Source: an uncultured Williamsia sp. (GTDB lineage: Bacteria; Actinomycetota; Actinomycetes; Mycobacteriales; Mycobacteriaceae). From it: DNA of 64,000 nt. The translations under genes and the position numbers were made by a program. Position 1 is the first letter of the stretch, and every line of letters starts with the position of its first letter. Below are positions 25,052 through 32,337 of this stretch, in pieces. The notes under the pieces are model-generated. The model made no database searches, was not told the origin of the DNA, and was given only the letters and a program-made list of their open reading frames with translations. Where the stretch lies: NCBI RefSeq assembly GCF_947494875.1, contig NZ_CANLWM010000001.1, positions 124,001 to 188,000 on the forward strand, in the 5' to 3' direction.

Positions 25052-26718
25052 GACTGCCCCAGATATCGGTGGACGAGCATGACGGCCATCGCCCCCTCGC
25101 CCACGGCGGAGGCGACGCGTTTGGCGGACTGCGATCGGACGTCACCGGCGGCGAACACGCCGGGGACGGTGGTCTCGAGGTGGTGCGGCATCCGGTCGAG
25201 CGACCAGTCGCCGGGCACGGTCCCGTCGGAGACCAGGTCGGGACCGGTGGGGATGAAGCCGTGCTGGTCGCGGGCGATCACCCCGTCGAGCCAGTCGGTG
25301 CGGGGCGCCGCCCCGATGAACAGGAACAGGAAACCGCTCGAGACGGTCTCCTCGTCGCCGGTGGTGCGGTCGCGCAGGGTGATCGTCTCCAGGTGGTCGT
25401 CGCCGGCGACGCCGACGACCTCGGTGCACGTGCGGACGGAGACGTTGGGGGTCTTGTCGATCTGCGCGATGAGGTAGTGCGACATCGACGCCTGCAGCGA
25501 CGGCGCGCGGACCACGATCGTCACCGACCGCGCGCCGCGGGCGAGGTACAGGGCAGCCTGCCCGGCGCTGTTGGCACCGCCGACGATGTAGACGTCCTGA
25601 TCGCCGCAGCGCGCCGCCTCGGTCACCGCCGAGCCGTAGTAGACGCCGCGCCCGGTCAGCTCGTCGAGACCGTCGGCGTCGTGCCGTCGGTAGGAGACGC
25701 CGGTCGCCAGGATCACGGTGTGCGCGTCGATGGTGCTGCCGTCGTCGAAGCGGACCGTCCGTGCCGAACCGTTGACCTCGAGCGCGACCACGTCGCGGGT
25801 GGTGATCAGCTCGGCGCCGAAGCGGATGGCCTGTCGCCGTGCACGATCGGCGAGCTGCGCCCCCGACACCCCGTCGGGGAAACCGAGGTAGTTCTCGATG
25901 CGTGAGCTCTGTCCGGCCTGTCCACCGGTGGCGGTCCGTTCCACCAGGACCGTCCGCAGTCCCTCGCTGGCGCCGTACAGCGCCGATCCGAGCCCGGCCG
26001 GTCCGCCACCGACCACGACGAGGTCGTAGAAGTCGCCGCTCGGGTTGGTCTGCAGACCCAGGTGATCGGCGAGTGCGGTGTCCGTCGGCTCCTGCAGCAC
26101 GGTGCCGTCGGCGCACACGACGACCGGCAGACGCGCGTCGTCGGCGAGACCGGCGGCCGCGAGCAGTCGCGCGCCCTCGGGTTCGTCGGACATGAACCAC
26201 CGGTACGCGAGCTGGTTGCGGGCGAGGAACTCCCGCATCGCCGAACTCCGCGGGTCCCAACGGTGTCCCACGATGCGCGTGTCGTCGGATCGACTGCGAT
26301 CCGACGATCGCCACGCCTCCAGCAGCGCGTCGACAACCGGGTAGAGCTTCTCCTCCGGCGGATCCCACGGCTTGAGGAGGTAGTGGTCGAGGTCGACGAC
26401 GTTGATGGCGTCGATCGCCGCGCCGGTGTCGGCGTAGGCGGTGAGCAACACCCGCTTCGCGGCCGGGACGATGTCCATGGCCTGCTCGAGGAACTCGATG
26501 CCGGTCATGAGCGGCATGCGGTAGTCGGCGAGGATCACCGCGACGTCCTCGCCGCGCAGCGTGATCTCCCGCAGCGTCTCGAGCGCGGAGTCCGGCGACT
26601 CGGCGCGGATGATGCGGTGGTTCTCGCCGTAGCGACGCCGCAGGTCGCGGGCCACGGCACGCGACACCGACGGGTCGTCGTCGACGGTCAGGATGGCGGG
26701 TTTGCTCCCGGATGGCAC
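25048..26718 (-). CDS. Response regulator fused to thioredoxin-reductase-like flavoprotein
   Basis: The 556-residue protein starts with a receiver domain (acidic pocket TVDDDPS, phospho-acceptor D65 in ADYRMP, switch Lys in LLKPWD). Residues about 155-235 look glutaredoxin/thioredoxin-like (RNQLAYRWFM, RLPVVVCADG) but without an active Cys pair. Residues about 240-556 form a TrxR-type FAD/NAD(P) domain (VVVGGGPAGLGSALYG; GQSSRIENYLGF; GVFAAGDVR). The redox-active C-x2-C of thioredoxin reductase is replaced by GSAVTEAARC, so it cannot do classical dithiol exchange. Paired with the downstream cNMP-domain kinase (4-nt overlap). The fusion is known from other actinobacteria; its output reaction is not. 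Confidence 0.9.
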   Translation of the reverse strand: MPSGSKPAILTVDDDPSVSRAVARDLRRRYGENHRIIRAESPDSALETLREITLRGEDVAVILADYRMPLMTGIEFLEQAMDIVPAAKRVLLTAYADTGAAIDAINVVDLDHYLLKPWDPPEEKLYPVVDALLEAWRSSDRSRSDDTRIVGHRWDPRSSAMREFLARNQLAYRWFMSDEPEGARLLAAAGLADDARLPVVVCADGTVLQEPTDTALADHLGLQTNPSGDFYDLVVVGGGPAGLGSALYGASEGLRTVLVERTATGGQAGQSSRIENYLGFPDGVSGAQLADRARRQAIRFGAELITTRDVVALEVNGSARTVRFDDGSTIDAHTVILATGVSYRRHDADGLDELTGRGVYYGSAVTEAARCGDQDVYIVGGANSAGQAALYLARGARSVTIVVRAPSLQASMSHYLIAQIDKTPNVSVRTCTEVVGVAGDDHLETITLRDRTTGDEETVSSGFLFLFIGAAPRTDWLDGVIARDQHGFIPTGPDLVSDGTVPGDWSLDRMPHHLETTVPGVFAAGDVRSQSAKRVASAVGEGAMAVMLVHRYLGQS

Positions 26719-26772
26719 GAGTACTGATTGTCCGCTCCGTCACGCTCCCGTGTCACATGGTGCGGAGGGCGG

Positions 26773-26778
26773 GATACT
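26773..26778 (+). promoter_or_regulatory. Possible promoter GTGTCA-N17-GATACT for the DUF2071 gene
   Basis: GATACT ends 7 nt before ATG 26786, and GTGTCA (26750-26755) lies 17 nt upstream. There is no ribosome site, consistent with a leaderless message. Confidence 0.4.
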
Positions 26779-26785
26779 GGTCGGC

Positions 26786-27517
26786 ATGTCCAGCATCCTG
26801 GGAGCACCGCTCACCGCGCCGAAGCTGCCGCGGCCGATGATCCTCGACCAGCGGTGGGAGAACCTGACTTTCGTCCACTGGCCCGTCGACCCCGCGTCGG
26901 TGGCGCACATGTTCCCGCGCGGCACACGACCGGATGTGTTCGCCGACGGCGTAACCTACGTCGCCCTGGTGCCGTTCGAGATGCACGACATATCCCTCGG
27001 TCGCACCCCGGCCGTCCCGTACCTGGGGTCGTTCGCCGAGACGAACATCCGCCTCTACTCGGTCGACGACAAGGGCCGGCACGGCGTGCTGTTCCGGTCG
27101 CTCGAGACGAGCCGACTGGCGGTGGTCCCACTCACCCGCATCGGTCTGGGCATCCCCTACACATGGGCCGACATGTCGATCCGCCGCATGGGCACCCGCG
27201 TGGAGTACATCAGCAAGCGGCGCTGGCCCGACCGGGGACTGCGCAGCCGCCTCGAGGTGGAGATCGGCGCGCCGGTGGAGCCCACGGATCTGGAGCAGTG
27301 GCTCACCGCCCGCTGGGGGGCGCACACCCGTGTGGCGGGCCGGACGCTGTGGGTGCCGAACCAGCACTCGGCCTGGCCTCTGCACCGGGCGGACATCGTC
27401 CACCTCGACGACGACCTGCTGGACGCGAGCGGCGTCCGTGCGGCCGGTGAGCCGCTGCGCGCGCTGTGGTCGCCGGGCGTGCGGACTCAGTTCGGGAGGC
27501 CGTCGATCGTCGCCTGA
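26786..27517 (+). CDS. YqjF / DUF2071 family protein
   Basis: The 243-residue protein matches the YqjF-like (DUF2071) family: MILDQRWENLTFVHWPVDPASV near the N-terminus, VALVPFEM, SFAETNIRLYS, GVLFRSLETSRL and the C-terminal LTARWGAHTR ... PNQHSAWPLHRADI are all diagnostic. The family adopts an acetoacetate-decarboxylase-like fold, but its biochemical function is unknown. Stands alone; start chosen by the leaderless -10 element. Confidence 0.88.
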   Translation: MSSILGAPLTAPKLPRPMILDQRWENLTFVHWPVDPASVAHMFPRGTRPDVFADGVTYVALVPFEMHDISLGRTPAVPYLGSFAETNIRLYSVDDKGRHGVLFRSLETSRLAVVPLTRIGLGIPYTWADMSIRRMGTRVEYISKRRWPDRGLRSRLEVEIGAPVEPTDLEQWLTARWGAHTRVAGRTLWVPNQHSAWPLHRADIVHLDDDLLDASGVRAAGEPLRALWSPGVRTQFGRPSIVA

Positions 27518-27602
27518 CGGGCCTCGGTTCGTCGTCGGTTGCAGTCGGCGAATGTGTGATGAGATATCGCACAGATCGCCTCTCGCACGCCCAGGAGCAC
27601 CG

Positions 27603-28622
27603 ATGACCCGCCCGACCCTCACCTCGCGCGTGGTGCGGCACTGTGCCCTCGTCGCGCTCGCGACGACGATCGTCGGCGGGTTCGTCACCGCGTGCTCCGA
27701 CGAGAAGGCAGACCCCGCCGCCATGTTCAGCGGCACCTATTCGGTGACTCGGCTGACCGCCTCGATCGACGGGACGCCCGCCACCGGCACCGACGCCGTC
27801 CCACAGACGACGACGTGGGTCGTGCAGACCTCGTGCGCGGGGCCGGGCAACGGGTGTGTCGCCGTCGCGTCGTCCACCGCCGCGGATCCGAGCCTCCCCT
27901 ACGACCAGGACCGCATGGAGTTCGTGCTGGAGAACGGGACCTGGTCGCGTGTGGTGGTGCCGCCGACGCGACCCTGCGTCCCCGAGGGGCTCACGGCTCC
28001 GGTCGACGAACCGTGGGTGGCGTTGGAGAGCGCGTCGATCCGCGCCAACGACTCGGCGAGCCGCCTGTCGGGCACGCTCGCGTCGGTCCAGGGAGGCTCC
28101 TGCGCGATGACGTCGGAGGGGTCGATCACCCTCACCCGCACCGGGGGCCTGCCGTCCGGGACCCGCACGATCGGGGACGTCCGTGTGCCGGCGGCGGTCG
28201 CGTCGCCGGTCGAGGGGTTCCGCGGGGCCTACGAGGAGACGACGAGGATCGTGGCCTGGAATCCCCCGACCCTCATCAGGACACCGACCGTGCAGACCAC
28301 GCGGTTCACGGCGGCACCCACCTGCACCCGTGACGCGACCACCTGCGTGGTCGTCATGAACGGCCAGGACTCCCAGGGTTCACCCACCGTCGCGGGGTTC
28401 ACCGGCGGGCCGTCTCGGATGCTGTCGCAGGTGGAGACCGTCGGACCCCGGCGATGCGCGGACGGACGCAGTTACCGACCCGTCCTGACCTCGACCGCCA
28501 CCCTCCCCGAGGGCGACGCGTCGCCGGTGCAGTCGATCACCAGCACCTCGACGCTGGCGTGGACCGAGGCGTGCCCGGGTCGTGTGACGTTCGAGAACGA
28601 CCTGCGGCGGATCGGCGACTGA
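27603..28622 (+). CDS. Lipoprotein with a duplicated four-Cys domain
   Basis: The ATG at 27603 follows AGGAG by 6 nt. The signal ends in a lipobox (FVTAC, Cys about 31). The 300-residue mature part contains two tandem copies of one domain, each opening with F-x-G-x-Y (MFSGTYSV; GFRGAYEE), then a strand with a Cys pair (QTSCAGPGNGCVAV; PTCTRDATTCVVV), then two more Cys (RPCVPEG, GGSCAM; RRCADG, EACPG). The Cys spacing suggests two disulfides per copy. Family not recognised; the surface location is secure, the role unknown. Confidence 0.82.
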   Translation: MTRPTLTSRVVRHCALVALATTIVGGFVTACSDEKADPAAMFSGTYSVTRLTASIDGTPATGTDAVPQTTTWVVQTSCAGPGNGCVAVASSTAADPSLPYDQDRMEFVLENGTWSRVVVPPTRPCVPEGLTAPVDEPWVALESASIRANDSASRLSGTLASVQGGSCAMTSEGSITLTRTGGLPSGTRTIGDVRVPAAVASPVEGFRGAYEETTRIVAWNPPTLIRTPTVQTTRFTAAPTCTRDATTCVVVMNGQDSQGSPTVAGFTGGPSRMLSQVETVGPRRCADGRSYRPVLTSTATLPEGDASPVQSITSTSTLAWTEACPGRVTFENDLRRIGD

Positions 28623-28710
28623 GGTCACGACGGCGTTACCGAACCGCGACCGCCGACACGGTTGCACCGTCGATTGCCTCCGACGTCTTTCGGGCACGCC
28701 TGCGCCGACC

Positions 28711-28716
28711 TACCGT
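28711..28716 (+). promoter_or_regulatory. -10 element TACCGT for the small 85-residue gene (leaderless)
   Basis: TACCGT, seven nt (CGAAGAC), then GTG at 28724. It supports translation of this short gene. Confidence 0.45.
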
Positions 28717-28723
28717 CGAAGAC

Positions 28724-28981
28724 GTGACGAACCACAAGGCAATCGCAGAACACCTCGCACTCGGATCGTCGCCGGCTCAGGTCGCGACGGCACTCGACGC
28801 GCCCCTGTCCGACGTCGAGCGGTGCGTGGCCGACCTGCAGACGATCCTGCGCGCGACCTCCCTGGACGAGGTCCGCGACCGCCTGGTCCAGATGGGCTAC
28901 GGTGCCGCACCTCTTGCCCCCTGGAGTGCAGCGGCTTTCCGCTCCCCGCGACAGTCGCAGTCGGTGGTTCCGGCCGCCTGA
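28724..28981 (+). CDS. Small helical protein, possible HTH
   Basis: The 85-residue protein begins at GTG 28724 and is predicted helical. The first 55 residues (KAIAEHLALGSSPAQVATALDAPLSDVERCV in two pieces around a turn) have the spacing of a helix-turn-helix with an A-x3-G-type turn; the tail is Ser/Gln/Pro-rich. I do not recognise a family. A short hairpin (28973-28990) overlaps the stop codon. Confidence 0.6.
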   Translation: MTNHKAIAEHLALGSSPAQVATALDAPLSDVERCVADLQTILRATSLDEVRDRLVQMGYGAAPLAPWSAAAFRSPRQSQSVVPAA

Positions 28982-28990
28982 CACGGCGGC
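28973..28990 (+). terminator. Small hairpin over the stop codon
   Basis: GCCGCC and GGCGGC flank the TGA stop of the preceding small gene; a second small stem (CACCC-TCGT-GGGTG) lies about 25 nt further on. No T-tract. The 263 nt from here to the next start contain no other gene I can support. Confidence 0.35.
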
Positions 28991-29244
28991 CACGCACACG
29001 ACGACGGCGCCGACACCCTCGTGGGGTGACGACGCCGCCGGTCGGTGGACGGGGCCGGTGATGCGCCTCTCGGCGAGTGGCCGCTCGTGGCGGCGATGGG
29101 GTGGGGCCCGGGGCATTCGGTCCGGCTCCGTCGGACTCATCAACCGCGGATCGGCCTCGACTATTCCGGCATCGCGTGCGTCTCGCGCGTCACACCCGGG
29201 TCGACCGTCGGAATATGCGTCGAGCGCCGATCCTTCTGCAAGAC

Positions 29245-29916
29245 ATGCGTATCGGGATCATCGGAGCAGGACACATCGGCGGCAGCCTGACGCGGCGGCT
29301 GACCGCCCTCGGACACGAGGTGCACGTCGCGAACTCGCGTGCACCGGAGACGTTGGCCGAGCTCGCCGGCGAGACCGGTGCCACGCCCGTCTGGGCGCGC
29401 GAGGCCGCCCGCGACGCGGACCTCGTGATCCTGTCGATCCCGCAGAAGAACGTCCCGGATCTCGAGCCCGGCATCTTCGCCGCGCGCACGCCGGGCGCGC
29501 CGATCATCGAGACGAACAACTACTACCCGCAGCAGCGCGACGGCCTCATCGCCGCGATCGAGGACGGACAGACCGAGAGCGCGTGGGTGTCGGAGCAGAT
29601 CGGCCAACCGGTCGTGAAGGTGTTCAACGGCATCTTCTGGAAGTTCCTGCTCGAGCGCGGCAAGCCCGCCGGCGAGGAGGGGCGCATCGCGCTCCCGATC
29701 GCCGGTGACGACGCCGCGGCGAAGGTGGTCGTCTCCAACATCGTCGACGAGCTCGGTTTCGACCCCGTCGACGCGGGGACGATCGCCGAGTCGTGGCGCC
29801 AGCAACCCGGCACCCCGGTGTACGGCCAACACGGCACCGCCGACGAGACCCGCGACGCACTCGAGCAGGCATCGCCGGAGCGCACCGCCGATTGGAAGGC
29901 CGCCGCGTCGGCCTGA
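29245..29916 (+). CDS. F420H2:NADP-oxidoreductase-like Rossmann protein
   Basis: The 223-residue protein begins with a dinucleotide-binding motif (MRIGIIGAGHIGGSLTRRL) followed by HVANSRAPETL, which fits NADP preference, and VILSIPQKNV. This is the layout of the NADPH:F420 reductase-like family (PF03807). The C-terminal part (KVFNGIFWKFL ... PIAGDD) agrees with that group. Whether it really uses F420 is not clear from sequence. An upstream in-frame ATG would add only a few residues. Confidence 0.8.
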   Translation: MRIGIIGAGHIGGSLTRRLTALGHEVHVANSRAPETLAELAGETGATPVWAREAARDADLVILSIPQKNVPDLEPGIFAARTPGAPIIETNNYYPQQRDGLIAAIEDGQTESAWVSEQIGQPVVKVFNGIFWKFLLERGKPAGEEGRIALPIAGDDAAAKVVVSNIVDELGFDPVDAGTIAESWRQQPGTPVYGQHGTADETRDALEQASPERTADWKAAASA

Positions 29917-29924
29917 TCCACGAA

Positions 29925-30866
29925 TCAGGACCGCGTGTGTCGGTCCAGCCACGCCAGCACCCGGTCGGGGTGACGCTGGAAATGCAGGTAGCCGTCCCAT
30001 CGGCGTGTCGTTCCGTCGATCCAGAACAGCTCCTTGTCGGAGGTCCCGACGGCGTCGTGAATCGCCTGTACGTCGTCAGGCCTGGTCATCACATCGTCTC
30101 TGACCTGGTACATCAGGGTCGGTGGTCGGACGCTGCGTGCGGCCTCGACAGGTGAGAGGTCTGCCAACGTGAACCCGGCCCGCAGTTGGACCAGTCTGTC
30201 GAGCTCGATCATGTTCTGGATCGGGACACCGCGACGCTCGAGGGTGCGTCGCAGGACCTGTGCGGGAGACAGCGGCTGGCAGGCGACGACGCACCTCACC
30301 TGGTCGAATTCGTCCGGGGCTTGCGACATCGCGAAGAACGCTGCGTTGGCACCGAGGCATCGCGTCACGAGCGCGACGGGGATGGTCGGACGCGGGCTCC
30401 GCGACCGCACGAATCTCAGCGCTCCTCGCACGTCCCGGGCCTCGAACCGTCCGCTGCTCGTCACCCCACCGTTGGCCGCACCGCTCCAGCCGGAGTTCCG
30501 GAGGTCGAAGGCGAGTACTTCGTACCCAGCGTCGTGCAGGACGCGGATGTCAGGCAGGAAGTCAACGGCGATGTCGTTGCCGGTCTCGGCGTGGATCGCC
30601 CGCCACGGTTCTTGATCCGCCGGCAGCCCCGTCCTGCTGAATCCGCGTGGATGGGTGGCGATCACGGTGGCCCTCGGCGAGCTCGCCGGGACGAACCACC
30701 CTTCGAGCGCAACACCGTCGGTCGCCGGGAAGACGACCTCCTCGAACGCGAGGCCCACACTCGCAGGTGAGCCGAGGACCGGTGCGCGCATGGTGGTGGT
30801 GAAGCGCGCGGCGATCTCCCCGAGCAGGGCCGTCGTCGCGGCAGGCGATGCCGGCGGGTCGGTCAT
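29925..30866 (-). CDS. Alpha/beta hydrolase with cysteine nucleophile
   Basis: The 313-residue alpha/beta hydrolase has strand-turn segments GVALEGWFVPAS, VIATHPRGFSR (oxyanion region) and FDLRNSGWSG. The nucleophile elbow, normally G-x-S-x-G, reads TRCLGAN with C170 in the Ser position; the acid is probably D257/D258 (VRDDVM) and the base H295 (YLHFQRH). Cys nucleophiles occur in dienelactone hydrolases and in some acyl-processing enzymes. The gene is divergent from the ATP-grasp/papain-like pair and separated from it by 181 nt. Substrate unknown. Confidence 0.85.
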   Translation of the reverse strand: MTDPPASPAATTALLGEIAARFTTTMRAPVLGSPASVGLAFEEVVFPATDGVALEGWFVPASSPRATVIATHPRGFSRTGLPADQEPWRAIHAETGNDIAVDFLPDIRVLHDAGYEVLAFDLRNSGWSGAANGGVTSSGRFEARDVRGALRFVRSRSPRPTIPVALVTRCLGANAAFFAMSQAPDEFDQVRCVVACQPLSPAQVLRRTLERRGVPIQNMIELDRLVQLRAGFTLADLSPVEAARSVRPPTLMYQVRDDVMTRPDDVQAIHDAVGTSDKELFWIDGTTRRWDGYLHFQRHPDRVLAWLDRHTRS

Positions 30867-31047
30867 ACGACCAGTGTCCCGCGACGCGGGGGGCGAGGGT
30901 GTCGACGCCGGGCGAGTCGTGGCCGCCCGGCAGAACAGGGACCTGCCTGAACAGGCCCTCTGAGCGGTCCGAACTAGGTGCCTGCGTGCGTCATCTGTAC
31001 CGTTGGCGGGGCTCGACCCCCTACCGCTCGACGGGAAGGAGACAGGC

Positions 31048-32337
31048 ATGACACAGACGCAGACCCAGTCGGCGACGCAGTCACAGACACAGGTGCAGAC
31101 CTCGGGACGCAGGGTCCCGAAGAACCCCGACAAGGGATATGTCGCACTCCTCGGATGGAGCCTCGCCGCAGTCGAGGCGCTCGACGCATTCGACCGCCGG
31201 TACGTGGTGGTCGCGCCCGAATGGGCACGCGAGTACTGCGAACAGCACGAGATCCCGTACCTCCCCTGGGACTTCGAACGTCTCAACGACAGGTCACTCG
31301 AGATCGCGGAGACGTTGCGGGACATGGGTGTCGACGTGTCGATCCCGCTCTACGAGGAGACCGTCGAGTGGGCTGGCGCGATCAACTCCGTCCTACTGGA
31401 CAACCCGCGCCTGTTCGGTCAGGCGATGCTGTTGCGCGACAAGGCGTTGATGAAGCGGCGGGCCCAGCTCGGTGGCATCCGCGTCGGCATCTTCGAGGAG
31501 GCGCACGACCGCGAGGACGTCATCCGTTTTCTCCGTCGCGTGAACCAGACGCTGCTCAAGCTCGACGGCGACCCGAACGACCCGATCCACCTGAAGGCGT
31601 TCGACAAGGCCGGTTGCCTCGGCCACCGCGTGATCCGCACTCCCGACGAGGTCGACTCGATCCCGGACGAGGAGTTCCCGGTGCTCATGGAGTCGCACCT
31701 GGACGGGTGGGAGTTCGCCGTCGAAGCGTGGATCCACGACGGGAAGGTCAAGTTCCTCAACATCTCCGAGTACGTGACGCTCGGGTACTCGGTGTTCGTG
31801 CCGGCGACGCCGGAGCTGGAGAAGTACCGGCCGGCGATCACCGCGCAGATCGAGAAGCTCATCAAGGCTTTCGACATCGAGTTCGGGTTCATCCATCCCG
31901 AGTACTTCGTCACCAGTGACGGTGAGATGTACTTCGGCGAGGTCGCCTACCGCCCACCGGGTTTCAAGGTGTTCGAGCTCCTCGAGCGGGCGTACGGGTT
32001 CAACGCCTACCAGGGGCTCGCGTTGGCCTTCGACCCGAAGACCACCACGGAGGAGATCGACGCCTTCTTCCCGAAGGAGGTCGTCGACGCGACGGGCGTC
32101 GCCGGATGCTTCGGCGTGTATCCCCGTCGGCGCGTCGTCAGTTCGCTGGAGATCCCCGCCGAGACGGCCGAACACGACTACTACGAGACGAACGACCTGG
32201 CACCGCCGTTGGAGCAGACGGTGACCAAGCGGACCGCGTTCGGGACGCACTGGGGACTGCTGTACTTCTTCGGTGACGACCCCGTCCGGATGCGAGACCT
32301 GTTGAAGCACCAGGAAGAACTGGACTTCTACGTGTGA
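31048..32337 (+). CDS. ATP-grasp ligase-like protein
   Basis: The 429-residue protein has GGAAGGA ahead of ATG 31048. The first 20 residues are an odd Gln/Thr/Ser repeat tail. The rest is an ATP-grasp fold: an N-terminal domain (VALLGWSLAAVEAL), lid and linker Lys (LLKLDGDPNDPIHLKAF), and the Mg/ATP site residues in FAVEAWIHDGKVKFLNISEY and MYFGEVAYRPPG. Members join a carboxylate to an amine through an acyl-phosphate. Its stop overlaps the next start by 4 nt (GTGA), so it is co-translated with a papain-like protein. Substrate unknown. Confidence 0.85.
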   Translation: MTQTQTQSATQSQTQVQTSGRRVPKNPDKGYVALLGWSLAAVEALDAFDRRYVVVAPEWAREYCEQHEIPYLPWDFERLNDRSLEIAETLRDMGVDVSIPLYEETVEWAGAINSVLLDNPRLFGQAMLLRDKALMKRRAQLGGIRVGIFEEAHDREDVIRFLRRVNQTLLKLDGDPNDPIHLKAFDKAGCLGHRVIRTPDEVDSIPDEEFPVLMESHLDGWEFAVEAWIHDGKVKFLNISEYVTLGYSVFVPATPELEKYRPAITAQIEKLIKAFDIEFGFIHPEYFVTSDGEMYFGEVAYRPPGFKVFELLERAYGFNAYQGLALAFDPKTTTEEIDAFFPKEVVDATGVAGCFGVYPRRRVVSSLEIPAETAEHDYYETNDLAPPLEQTVTKRTAFGTHWGLLYFFGDDPVRMRDLLKHQEELDFYV

